Shown in pieces: positions 21,407 to 37,460 of a stretch of 64,000 nucleotides of DNA (position 1 is the first letter of the stretch; each line of letters begins with the position of its first letter). Made by a program: the position numbers and the translations under genes. This DNA is from Montifringilla adamsi (Eukaryota; Chordata; Aves; Passeriformes; Passeridae). The stretch is from the NCBI GenBank assembly GCA_017590115.1, contig JAGGNK010013558.1, positions 19,196,992 to 19,260,991 on the forward strand. The letters run 5' to 3'. The notes below the pieces were generated by a model. The model did not search any database. It saw only the letters and a list, made by a program, of their open reading frames with translations, and was not told the DNA's origin.

Positions 21407-24400
21407 CTGCGGGGGGAATTCCTGGGATCCCGGGCTGCTGGGAGGGCATTCCCAGCTCTCTGGGAACAGTGGTGATCCTGGGATCACAGGGAGGGCATTC
21501 CCAGCTCTCTGGGATCAGAGGTGACCCTGGGATCACAGGGAGGGCATTCCCAGCTTTTCTGGGATCAGAGGTGACCCTGGGATCACAGGGAGGGCATTCC
21601 CAGCTCTGTGGGAACAGTGGCAGCACCAGGGCCATCATGGCGAAGAAGGTGAAGATGTAGAGGATGAAGATCTGGCCCTCGGTCACCAGGTACCTGCGGG
21701 GGCAATTCCTGGGATCCCGGGCTGCTGGGAGGGCATTCCCAGCTCTCTGGGAACAGTGGTGATCCTGGGATCACAGGGAGGGCATTCCCAGCTCTCTGGG
21801 ATCAGAGGTGACCCTGGGATCACAGGGAGGGCATTCCCAGCTTTTCTGGGATCAGAGGTGATCCTGGGATCAGAGGGAGGGCATTCCCAGCTCTGTGGGA
21901 TCAGAGGTGACCCTGGGATCACAGGGAGGGCATTCCCAGCTCTCTGGGATCAGAGGTGATCCTGGGATCACAGGGAGGGCATTCCCAGCTTTTCTGGGAT
22001 CAGAGGTGACCCTGGGATCACAGGGAGGGCATTCCCAACTTTCCTGGGATCAGTGGTGATCCCAGAATGCAGCTTTTCTGGGATCAGTTTTGACCCTGGG
22101 ATCACAGGGAGAACATTCCCAGCTGTTCTGGGTTCCATGGTGATCCAGGCAGGGAGAGCATTCCCATCTTTTTGGGATCAGTTTTGATCCTGGGATCACA
22201 GGGAGAGCATTCCCATCTTTTTGGGATCAGTTTTGATCCTGGGATCACAGGGAAAGCATTCCCATCTTTCTGGGATCAGTTTTGATCCTGGGATCACAGG
22301 GAGAGCATTCCCAGCCCTGCAGAGCAAAAGCTGCCCTGGGGAGCCCTGGGGAATGGAGCAGCTTTTCCTGGAGTATTCCTGGGAACTCCTGGAACATTCC
22401 TGTGGCATTCCCTCCCCAGCCCGAGGCACTCACCAGTAGTAGAGGCTGCTGGGCCCCACCAGGAGCAGGGCAGCCAGGGGCATCCGGCCCTGCTCCGCCG
22501 CCGGCGTGAAGCAGCCGGTGAAATAAATGAACAGGATCAGGAAAAACGGGATGTACCTGGAAAAACCAGCAATTCCCAGCGCTGGGATGAGCCTGGAAGG
22601 GATTGGAACTGCCCCAGATCCACCCCACACCCAGAGCCTGGGGATGGAGCAGCTGTGGGATTCCCTGCTCGGAGATTCCTGTAGCTGTGGGATTCCCTGC
22701 TATGGAATTCCCTGCTCAGAGATTCCTGTAGCTGTGGGATTCCCTGCTCAGAGATTCCTGTAGCTGTGGGATTCCCTGCTCAGAGATTCCTGTAGCTGTG
22801 GGATTCCCTGCTCAGGGATTCCTGCTGCCTCCCCAGGGCACAGCAGGGCCTGGGCAGGGGCTGGGCTCGTCCTGGGCTCTGCAGATCCAGAGAATTCCCA
22901 GCCTGGGGCAGGAAAAGCCCAGATTTGCTGATGAAGGCAAAGCTGGGCTCCAGTGCTGCCTTGGACAATTCCAGCAGGGCATTCCCAGGCTCCTGTGCTG
23001 TGCCTGGGACGTGGAGCAGGATTCCCAAACCCCCCAGAGCCCTTGTTCCCTTTAAAGGGCTTCATAGAACGGGGTTTGCTCCTTCCCAGCACTCCTGGAA
23101 CCCCAAATCAGCCAGGAGGGATTTCCCCAGGATCACCTGGAGCGGATCCAGGTCCAGCCAGGCCCTCCTCTTGGGATACTTGGAGTGTTTGGGGTATTTG
23201 TTTGGGGTACTTGGGATCTTTGGGGTGTTTGTTTGGGATGTTGGGGTGTTTGGCATATTTGGGATGTTTGAGGTGTTTGGGGATATTTGGGATATTTGGG
23301 GTGTTTGGGGCACATCTGGGGGTGCTGGAGGAGGAACCTTCTGTGCACTCCTGGAAGGACAAGCTGTTCCTCTGGCCCTCAATCCCAAAATATCCCTGAG
23401 CAGAGGGGATTTTCCAGCAATTGCCAGATCCACCCTAATCTGGATCCTAATCCAAATCCAGCCCTGGCCAGCAGAACATTATCCCCAGCCAGCTCTGGCT
23501 TGGGTTTTTTTTTCCCACTTTAAGCTCTGCCCTTCCCCCTGTGCCATCCCATAATCTCTGGACCTGCTGGGAATCACTCACCACATGGAGTGCCCCAAAT
23601 ACTCGTCGTAGTAGTAGAGCAGCTCAAAGGAATCGATCTGTGACAGGACAGGGGGAGAATCCCAGTCAGCAAACGAGCACAGCTTCATCACTCGTTAATT
23701 CAGGTTTTAGAAATGCTTGAGCCCAGCTCAGCCCCTTCCCCAGGTCATTTATAAATTCAGGTTTTAGAAACGCTTGAGCCCAGCTCAGCTCCTTACCAGG
23801 GTCTCAGGTTTGAGGTTCCTTTACCATTTATATATTCAGATTTTACAAACCCTGCTCAGCCCTCTCCAGGGTCTCAGGTTTGAGGTTCCTTTACCATTTA
23901 TATATTCAGGTTTTAGAAACGCTTGAGCCCAGCTCAGCTCCTTACCAGGGTCTCAGGTTTGAGGTTCCTTTACCATTTATATATTCAGATTTTACAAACC
24001 CTGCTCAGCCCTCTCCAGGATCTCAGGTTTGAGGTTCCTTTACCATTTATGAACTCAGATCTCAGAGCCCAGCTGAGCCAGGTTTGTGGTCCCTTTACCA
24101 TTTACAAATTCAGATTTCATAAACCGAGATGAGGACTCACCAGGGTCTCGGGTTTGAGGTTCCTTTACCATTTATAAATTCAGGTTTCAGAATCCTGCTC
24201 AGCCCTCACCAGGGTCTCAGGTTTGTGGTCCCTTTACCACTTACAAATTCACATTTCACAAACCCCGCTCAGCCCTCACCGCCCTGCTCAGCCCTCTCCA
24301 GGGTCTCAGGTTTGAGGTTCCTTTACCATTTATGAACTCAGATTTTACAAACCCCACACAGTCCCTTACCAGGGTCTTGGGTTTGAGGTTCCTCTATCAT

Positions 24401-27400
24401 TTATAAATTCAGGGTTTACAAACCCCTTTCAGCCCTCACCAGGGTCTCGGGTTTGAGGTTCCTTTATAATTTATAAATTCAGATTTCAGAGCCCAGCTGA
24501 GCCACGCTTCCCATCCTGTCTGGACACTTCAGGATCCCCCAGGTGAACATTTTGGGGTTCTGCTCTTTTTCTTCCCCATGGAATGGGACTGAGCTCCACA
24601 GAGAGCTTTAGGATCTCCCAAGTGAACATTTTGGGGTTCTGCTCCTTTTCTTCCCCAGGGAATGGGACTGAGCTCCACAGAGAGCTTCAGGATCTCCCAA
24701 GTGAACATTTTGGGGTTCTGCTCCCTTTCTTCCCCAGGGAATGGGACTCAGCTCCCCACAGTTTGACCCTACAGCCAGGAGGAGCTGAGTGCCACAAAAC
24801 CACTCGGGGCAATTTTTGGGCACCACTTTCAGTGCTGGGCTCTCTCCCTGCCCCATCTCGAGCACCTGAGGCTGGCTCAAGCCTTGGAACAGCAGCAGGA
24901 ATTTTGGGATGCAGCTCCACACCCAGCTTGCACAGCAGGGAAGAGCTCCTGAGGCAGATCCCAGCTCCAGGAGTTTTCCAGCTTTGGCTGGGTCAGCTCT
25001 GGGATCAGCCAGGCCCCCCCCCCCCCTCCCTAAATCAGCTTTGCAGCCCTCCCCAAGCAGGGAAAAGCTCCTTATTTGTGTTTAATTTTGACCTCATTTG
25101 GGTTTAATTTGGAGGCTTAACTTTCCCTTCCCCTGGAGCTGCAGCAGGGACGTCACAGGAGGACAAGGAGAGCACAAGGTCCTGGAGGGGACAGGAGGCT
25201 GGGACATGTCCCTGGGCCAGGGAAATGCATCCTGGACATTCCTGTGGGTGAGCCCTGCAGAAATCACCTGGGAAGGGTCAGCTCCCTCCTCCTGGATATT
25301 CCCTTTTTGCCCCCAGCCTCAAAATCCTCCCGGAATATCGAGAGGGAATCATTTCCACCTCAGGCCATAACTGAATTCCCAGCTAATGAAGGTTAAAATA
25401 GATTTATAATTGTTTTCTCCTGAAGTGTTTAATGGGAAAAGATTCCTAATGATCTGACAGGGCTTCACCTCATGAATGGTTTATGGGATCCAGAGGTTGG
25501 CAGCTGGAGCCAGATAAATTCCAGCTCCAGCCACAATTCCAATGTCAAAGATCAAATGTAATTAAGCTCTGAACAATTCAGAAAATCCACTCTGCTTCCA
25601 GCTGCCTTTTAAGCCAAGGGTGGATGTTGTCCTAAAAACATCATTTGGGAAAAGGGCTCTGACTCCTCCCAGAGCCAGAATTCCAGGGGGAAGTGATTTG
25701 CTTGGGATGTACAGGAAATTGAGGTGCTCTTTAAAAAGTGGCACCACAAGTCCTTCCTGGAGTGGGAAACTCTTCCTATCTGGAAGGAATTTGGGAATAA
25801 CCAACATCCTAAAATCCTCTGAGCCTTTGCAAAACCGGGAATGGAAAACCCCTGAACATTCCCAGGTTTACCTTCAGCTCTGACTGCCCCTGGAGCCAGA
25901 ATTCCAGGGAGATTTGCTCTGGACATGCAGGAAATTGAGGTGGCATCGCAAATCCTCTGAACTCTTCCTTAGTGGCAGGAATTTGGGAATAACCAACACC
26001 CTCAAAACCTCTGAAACTTTATAAGATTGGGAATGGGAAAACCCCTGGACATTGCCAGGTTTACCTTCAGCAGCAGGAAGGGGGTGATAACGTTGTAAGC
26101 CATGTGGAAATAATCTCCAGCGCTGGGTTTGTTCAGAGGAAACCATTCCAGAGGGAGGATGATCTGAGGAGAGAGGGAAGAGCAGCACATCAGCAATCAT
26201 GGGAGAGGGAAAAGGTTGGGATTGCTTGGGAATGCTCAGCTGGGCTTCCAGGGGGTTGGTAGGGACCAAGCTGGGCAGCTCATCTTGGAGCAAACTTCCC
26301 AAAAATCACCCTCTGGGAGTTTTCACTCCCAGCCCTGCCTGGTGCTGGCAAGCTGTGGAGTCAAGGAAGGCATTTGGGACTCCTGGATCTTCCTGAACCT
26401 TCTGACAGCTTCCAGCTCGAAAAAATTCCCTTGAAATGGAACGGCCACTCCTGGAAGCTGCAGCCCCAGGCTCTGGGATACAGGCAAGGAATGGGGAAGA
26501 GCAGGAGGAACCTCCCAGCTGTGAAACAAAGGTGTCGGAGAGAGAACCGGGAACAGCTTTCCCAGAGGCTGGAGCTGGCTTGGCCCCAGTGCCACCAGAG
26601 CAGGGCAGTGGCCCCACCTCCTCCAGGACACCCCCCCGGCACAGGGGACAGCCCTGGGGACCCCCTGGCCCTGTCCCCTCACTCACCATGGCGATGGGGC
26701 GCCCGAAATCCAGCACCCAGTTCTGCAGGGTGAAGTAGAACCACAGGTCCAGGTGGAACGGGGACGTCTTGAAGGTGTCCTCAGCCTTCACTGCCCCGTG
26801 CCTGGAGGGGACAGAGGGACACGGAGCCCTGGAGCAGCTCTGGGAGGAGGCAGAGCTGTCACCCCACGCCAGAGCTGCGCTTCCCTGGCTCCGGGAGCTG
26901 CGGGACAACAGAGCTGAGGAGCAGGCAGGACAGGAGAGCACGAAGCTGTCGCTGCCATCCCTGACCTGTCCCTGTGGGGAGGCTCTTCCCGGTCTCTTCA
27001 GCAGGGTGAAAAGTGCTGAATTAAGTGCAACTATTTTTAACTTTTGCATGATGAGGCAAAATCCCAACTCCCAGGAGTTGAGCTGAGGGCTAAAAATGCG
27101 GCGCTGCCCGGCGGAGTTCCAGCACCGGGATGCTCGGGATGCAGCGTCACCTTCAATCCAGCTCCCAGCACCCTCTGCCTCTGCCAAGGATCCAGCCCTG
27201 ACAGAGCCCTTCCATGAAATGCCTCCCCAGCACCTCTGGACCTTCACCTCCCTGCAGGAAAAGCGGATCAATGCCTCTCCTGCTGCCGAGACCAGAACGG
27301 GATCAGCTGGAGCAGCCTCCAGCATGGGCTGCCCAAAATCCATGGAAGTGTCCCTGCCCATGGACTGACAGGATCCTTAAGGTCCTTTCCACCCCAAACC

Positions 27401-27898
27401 ACTCTGGGATGATTCAATGAACCCCGAGAACTGGATGGTGAGGATGGGGTACCCTGGATGAGCTGGGAATGATGCAGCTCCCTGGAAGAGTCTGCCAAAC
27501 CCTGCATCGGCTGGGATAACCCAGGTACGCCGGGATGCCACGGACAAAGCCGAGTGGGGGAACCTTGGGGGACCCCGACCCTTGGGATATCCCAGACCTC
27601 GACCCTCGGGATATCCCAGACCTCGACCCTGGGGATGTCCCGGACCCTGATCCTCGGGATATCCTGGGCCCTGATCCTGGGGATGCCCCGGACCCCGACC
27701 CTCGGGATGTCCCGGATCCCGACCCTGGGGATGTCCCGGACCCCGCATCATCCGGTGGTGGTACCCGGGAAGGGGCCGGGCTGTCCCGGGGGGCTCGGGG
27801 CGGGCTGAGCCGGGGGTGTTGGATGGGGTGAGGATCCCCAGTGAATCCGGGGTGGATTTTCCCGTTCCCGACCCCGCCGAGCCCCGTCCGCGCTCACC
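21118..27898 (-). CDS. CLN6: CLN6, ER transmembrane protein (exon 4 equivalent and start codon not found)
   Basis: Minus-strand exons at 27898 upward (exon 1, start unresolved), 26687-26801, 26065-26163, 23582-23637, 22434-22556 and 21118-21406. Sizes of the internal exons (115, 99, 56, 123) equal those I recall for human exons 2, 3, 5 and 6. Readable landmarks are [73 protein letters not shown] and the C-terminal [20 protein letters not shown]. Known role: polytopic ER protein that works with CLN8 to load lysosomal enzymes for ER export; loss causes neuronal ceroid lipofuscinosis. Odd: no counterpart of exon 4 (63 residues, including a predicted membrane span) exists in the 2.4 kb intron, although LLLK joins IDSFE in frame. 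The intron is packed with tandem repeats. Confidence 0.93.
21407..22325. repeat. About 48-base minisatellite in CLN6 intron 6
   Basis: Some fifteen copies of a unit reading GGGATCACAGGGAGGGCATT and CCCAGCTCTCTGGGATCAGA with GGTGATCCT. It begins right at the exon 7 acceptor flank and spans most of the intron. Confidence 0.93.
21621..21907 (-). pseudogene. Duplicated 5' fragment of CLN6 exon 7 with its acceptor
   Basis: 287-base direct copy of 21334-21620. It repeats the exon 7 start (acceptor, then the codons for [20 protein letters not shown] and ALVL) almost without change, then runs into minisatellite with no obvious donor. The copied acceptor keeps its AG and pyrimidines. Confidence 0.92.
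22434..22556 (-). CDS. CLN6: CLN6 exon 6
   Basis: Encodes [20 protein letters not shown] then [20 protein letters not shown]. Two hydrophobic spans. Acceptor cccag-type tttccag, donor gtgagt. Confidence 0.95.
22660..22830. repeat. 32-base minisatellite, about five copies
   Basis: Unit TGTAGCTGTGGGATTCCCTG plus CTCAGAGATTCC in CLN6 intron 5. Very homogeneous. Confidence 0.93.
23165..23315. repeat. GT-rich short tandem repeat (TTTGGGGTATT type)
   Basis: Irregular 9-12 base units of TTTGGGATATT and TTTGGGGTGT in CLN6 intron 5. 22830-23160 and 23315-23580 hold nothing further I recognise. Confidence 0.85.
23582..23637 (-). CDS. CLN6: CLN6 exon 5 equivalent
   Basis: Encodes [18 protein letters not shown] plus two bases of Trp. 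Acceptor tcacag, donor gtgagt. 56 bases. The preceding human exon 4 has no counterpart between here and 26065. Confidence 0.94.
23690..24490. repeat. About 75-base minisatellite in the CLN6 exon 3-5 intron
   Basis: Roughly ten copies of a unit built on CAGGGTCTCAGGTTTGAGGT, TCCTTTACCATTTATAAATT and CAGATTTTACAAACCCTGC. Divergent, so older than the exon 7 duplication. Confidence 0.92.
24530..24765. repeat. 79-base minisatellite, three copies
   Basis: Unit CTCCCAAGTGAACATTTTGG, GGTTCTGCTCCTTTTCTTCC and GGAATGGGACTGAGCTCCAC, three near-identical copies in tandem. Confidence 0.95.
24766..25640 (-). other. CLN6 intron segment, no exon seen
   Basis: Non-repetitive sequence where an exon 4 equivalent would be expected. 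I read all three minus-strand frames and found nothing resembling that exon's membrane span or its Asn-Lys-Pro-rich end. Confidence 0.55.
25665..26064. repeat. About 193-base imperfect tandem duplication ending at CLN6 exon 3 donor
   Basis: Copy at 25665-25875 and copy at 25880-26070 share GAGCCAGAATTCCAGGG, ACAGGAAATTGAGGTG, GGAATTTGGGAATAACCAAC and CAGGTTTACCTTCAG. The last string is the exon 3 end plus its donor, so the intronic copy carries a decoy donor. Confidence 0.85.
26065..26163 (-). CDS. CLN6: CLN6 exon 3
   Basis: Encodes [20 protein letters not shown] then [13 protein letters not shown]. Acceptor cctcag, donor gtaaac. 99 bases, phase 0 at both ends. Confidence 0.95.
26164..26686 (-). 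other. CLN6 intron 2, nothing recognised
   Basis: Unique intron sequence. Long open frames here lack splice logic and family resemblance. Confidence 0.5.
26687..26801 (-). CDS. CLN6: CLN6 exon 2
   Basis: Encodes [20 protein letters not shown] then [18 protein letters not shown]. Acceptor ctccag, donor gtgagt. 115 bases, as in human. Confidence 0.95.
27285..27420 (+). mobile_element. CR1-like LINE 3' end
   Basis: Ends AAGGTCCTTTCCACCCCAAA CCACTCTGGGATGATTCAAT, the CR1 3' terminal signature in sense orientation. Lies in CLN6 intron 1; the rest of the intron (26802-27284) shows nothing else. Confidence 0.75.
27570..27750. repeat. 24-base GC-rich minisatellite in CLN6 intron 1
   Basis: About seven units of GACCCTCGGGATATCCCAGA and GACCCTGGGGATGTCCCGGA type. 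CpG-rich, next to the CLN6 promoter region. Confidence 0.93.
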
Positions 27899-28016
27899 TG
27901 CCCGGGTAGAGCGGCCCGGCGGGCGGGGGCGAGCCCGGGGCCGCGGCCGGGAACGGCCGGCGCCGCGACCCGCCTGTGCCGATGGGCACACCGGAGTGCT
28001 CCGGGCCCGCCGCGCC
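27898..28016 (-). CDS. CLN6: CLN6 exon 1 candidate, no ATG
   Basis: Donor gtgagc follows 27898 and the phase (two bases of an Arg codon) fits exon 2. The frame reads SRRRPFPAAAPGSPPPAGPL then YPG, Arg-rich then Pro/Gly-rich, roughly like the N-terminus of CLN6. Upstream it meets an in-frame TGA at 28017-28019 with no ATG between, and no ATG in any frame. The exon sits inside a GC-rich tandem repeat. Start codon therefore unresolved. Confidence 0.5.
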
Positions 28017-28290
28017 TCACGCCGGGACAGCGCCGGGGCTCCGCGACATGGCTGTGCCCATGGGCACACCGGAGTGCTCTGGGAGCCCGGCGGGGCGGGG
28101 GCAGGCCGGGCCCGCTGCTCCGGCTCGGCCCGCCGCGCCTCACAGCGCCGGGGCTCCGCGACTCGCCTGTGCCGATGGGCACACCGGAGTGCTCCGGGCC
28201 CGCCGCGCCTCACGCCGGGACAGCGCCGCGCCACCGGGACCCGGCTGTGCCCATGGGCACACCGGAGTGCTCCGCGAGCAGAGCTGGCAC
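27960..28290. repeat. GC-rich tandem repeat over CLN6 exon 1 and promoter, four copies
   Basis: Four copies of a 75-105 base unit centred on GATGGGCACACCGGAGTGCT at about 27981, 28059, 28174 and 28252, with CGCGCCTCACGCCGGGACAG between. CpG-rich, so probably part of the CLN6 promoter island. The innermost copy overlaps the exon 1 candidate. Confidence 0.88.
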
Positions 28291-29454
28291 GGAACGCTCA
28301 GGGCATTCCGTGCAAACCCACGGCTCCGAGCCCCGGCTTTATTGGGAATGAGGAACTGGAGCAAACGCTCCAGCCACGAGCTAACGCTGCTTTTCCCGAG
28401 TTCCCATTTCCCTGGGTCATTCCCAGTGGATGCCCCGCTCTGGTCCCTGCTCTCGGTTTTGGATGGATAAATCCAGGGGGATGGGGTCACTCCCAGGCAG
28501 GGAGGGATTCGCAGCCCTCGGGAATAAATTTGCACTCGCTGGGGTTTGGAGTTTTGGGTCTAAACCGGGAAGTGCATCCTGCCATGGGCAGGGACGTTTT
28601 CCCAGGATTATCCCAGGTTGCTCCCAGCCCTGTCCAGCCTAGCCTTGGACACTTCCAGAGATGTGGCAGCCACAGCCAGGGCCTCCCCGTTCTCACAGGG
28701 AAGGAAGTCTGAGGCACCAAATCCCTCCAGGAGGGCTTGGTGTGGGCACAGAGGCTCCATCACCCCTGGGATGGGAGCTCCGTGTGCCACACCCTGTCCC
28801 CATTCCCTTAGGTGTGACATGCAATGGGAACAGGACAACCCCTGGGAGCTGCTGTGTATTCCACTGAGGAATTCTGGTCCCACTGAAGCTGAGCAGGCTC
28901 CCAGAAGCAGCAGAAGGGAGATCTTGGTCCCTCTCCAGGAGCAGGGGATCCTCCCCACACCATCCCTGCTCCCCCAGCAGGACAGGGGGGACACCTGGGA
29001 AAATATCCCTGAAAAGTGGAGGAGATCACCGAGATAACAGAGCCACTTAATCTTACCAGGACTCTGCTTGTCACCCTGAGCCTGACACGGCTACGTGGCT
29101 CTAAACAGGGCTGGCCACGGCCTGGCTCGTGTCCCCTCGTGTCCCCCGGGCTCTCCAGGCTCCGGCTGCTGCTCCATGAATAATGCACATCCCACAGAGC
29201 GCCGCGGCTCCGGTGTCAGGACTCCAAGTTAAAAATTAACGGGGCTGAGACCGGATCCCCCACAGGACAATGGTGCAGCAGATGGGGCCGGGGTGGTGTC
29301 CCCTTACGGCTGGTGGCTCGTGTCTCCAGCAGCCGGGGAGGTGACCCAGCAGGGGGTTGGGGTGACAGGTGTGTGACCAGGCTGGTGGTGTGTCCCCAAA
29401 ACCTGGGATGAGGGTCGTGTGTGTGCTGGGGGCATGGCTGAGGTGATGGGAACT
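28291..29454. other. CLN6-FEM1B intergenic, with CR1 fragment
   Basis: 28605-28700 matches antisense CR1 3' sequence (CCAGCCCTGTCCAGCCTAGC, CCTTGGACACTTCCAGAG). The rest, to 29454, shows nothing I recognise. Confidence 0.5.
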
Positions 29455-29720
29455 GCTGGTTCTGGCTTAAGAAACCCAAACTGAGCCAAACCCAGCCCAA
29501 ACCAGCACAGCTGAACCCAGCTGAGGTCAGTCCAGTCTAACCCAGCCCAACTAAACCCAGCTCAGCCTGACCCAGTCCAGATGAGCCTGGACCAGCCCAG
29601 CCCAACTGAACAAATTCCAGCCCAACCCAACCCAATCCAGTCCAACCAACCCAACCCAGTCCAACCCAGCCCAATCCAGTCCAACCCAATCCAGTCCAAC
29701 CAACCCAACCCAGTCTCACT
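29455..29720. repeat. CCCAACCCAGTCCAA short tandem repeat
   Basis: Irregular units of CCCAACCCAGTCCAACC and CAGCCCAACTGAAC, C/A-rich on the plus strand. Confidence 0.88.
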
Positions 29721-29799
29721 CTCCACACTCCCTGACAGGAAGGGCAGCCAGAGAGGGTCACGTTCAGCTCCCAGGGAACAGGGACAGGATTTGAAGACA

Positions 29800-30015
29800 T
29801 TTACTTAAACTGCACCAGAGTTGAGGTTTAGGTTGGATTTAGATTGGACTTCAGGAGGAATTTCTCCATGGAAAGGGTGGTCAGGCATTGGCAGGGCTGC
29901 CCAGGGGGGTTTGGAGTCCCCATGACTGCAGGTGTCCAAGGAATTCCTGGATGTGGTGCTGGTGACCTCGGTGACCTCGGAGGTATTTTCCAACCTCAGT
30001 GGTCGAGCAGTGGAA
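29800..30015 (+). mobile_element. CR1-like LINE 3' end
   Basis: Reads AGGTTTAGGTTGGATTTAGA, GGTGGTCAGGCATTGGCAGG and ends GGAGGTATTTTCCAACCTCAG, the sense 3' portion of a CR1. Confidence 0.75.
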
Positions 30016-30109
30016 ATGAGGATGAAGAGCTGAGCTGGGGACACGAGCAGTTGTCTGTGTTATTGTGTTTTGGGGCACTCGGCTGTGCCCTGGCAGTGCT
30101 GCAGATGCC

Positions 30110-36114
<6,005 letters not shown>

Positions 36115-37460
36115 GCCGTGTCCAACCTTTTGTGGTGGTGCTATCCCGGGACGACACCAGACAGCAGAATACACCCGTGTCCATGAAGTTGTTTTTCTCC
36201 ATTCCTTTGGTTTTGGGCTCCTCTGGATTCCGTCTGCGGCCTCAGTTCTCGGGTGGAGATGGTGGAGGGCGGGGGGCAGGAAAAGCCACATCGTTGTCCT
36301 GTAGTTGAATCCGATGTTTAAGATTTTGGTCCTTTTATGTTTTTGATTAAATGAATCCCTTCGTTAGCTCTTGGTTTTCTAAACGACACGAGAAGAATCC
36401 CCCAGGTAACTCCTGTCAAACGTTCCGTGTCCGACACGATTCGCACAATTGGATTTCGAACTCCTCGCAGTGAGGTGGGAAAAGAAAAATTGGGAATTCT
36501 GTGGTGGTTGGGTTAAAAGTGGAGTGTCCACCCCCAGAGCAGTGCGTTGCTCTCATACCTCACCGTGCTTTTATGCCTTTCAGCTCGTGCTGAAGATGTT
36601 GGTAACATTTTAAAAGTTGTGTTTTAAATAAAAATTTACAGCTGCAGACGTGAGGGGTGCTCTGTTAGGAAATGCAGGTGGAAATTTGGCTCTGAGGGGC
36701 TGAATTCTATTATCAAGCTCTTCACTGACACTGCTCCAGTAAGTATTGAATAACCTATGGACAAAACCCCACTTCCACGCCGACCGAAAATAACCGGAAT
36801 CATCGTTTCATTTTCCGTAGCTCCGTCGCTCCTATCCAAACATCATGCATGGATCCCTAGAAACTGGGTAGGGAATTTGTGTTTGTGTGTGTCCCAACAT
36901 TTCAAACTGCTTTGAACTTGGGTTTTTTTCTGTTGTTTCGACGCTCAACACGCACCTTTTATTTGACTCGAAGTCTGTCCAGCTGCACTCTTGGATTCCA
37001 GATGCTGTATCTTCCTAACGGAGCCGTCTGCCGCCAAAGAGAGTCTTCCTTGAACCTGGCTTTTCCAAGAAGCGTTGGAGTCTGTGCCTCCCTGAATTGG
37101 ACTCGAGGATTTTTCATGGTTTTTACTCCTTCCAGTAGGAAAATCTCTTCTTAAAACTGATTTTTAAAAAAAATTTAAAAAAAATTTCTCCTCTCATCAA
37201 CGTCTTTGCTGATGAGCGAGTGATTGTACGGGGACGTTGTCGCTTGAGAACTTTGGGAGAAGTGGCGGATGCTCCGGCAGGAAAATGTCACTTGTTGGGA
37301 CAAGGCTCCTGAACCCTCTGTTCCTTTCCCACGCAGCTTTTTAACCGTCAGGATGAACGAATGTTCCGTGGGTTTTTTTTTAAAAACAATCCAGGTAGAA
37401 CTTTCAGGCGAGATTTGGGGCACACGTTTCTATTTGTATGACAAAGAAATAAACATTGAA
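36115..37460 (+). other. FEM1B: FEM1B 3' UTR
   Basis: Low-repeat sequence directly after the stop. Poly(A) signals AATAAA at 36627-36632 and 37448-37453, the second followed by a TG-rich stretch, fit two transcript ends. Confidence 0.6.

Noticed and set aside
26306..27361. 351-codon minus-strand open frame
   Set aside because: It runs through CLN6 exon 2 and its introns. Only the 115-base exon part in the right frame matches a known protein.
27377..28234. 285-codon GC-rich minus-strand open frame over the CLN6 promoter
   Set aside because: Its frame does not join CLN6 exon 2, and it is made of tandem repeat. CpG-rich repeats give open frames by chance.
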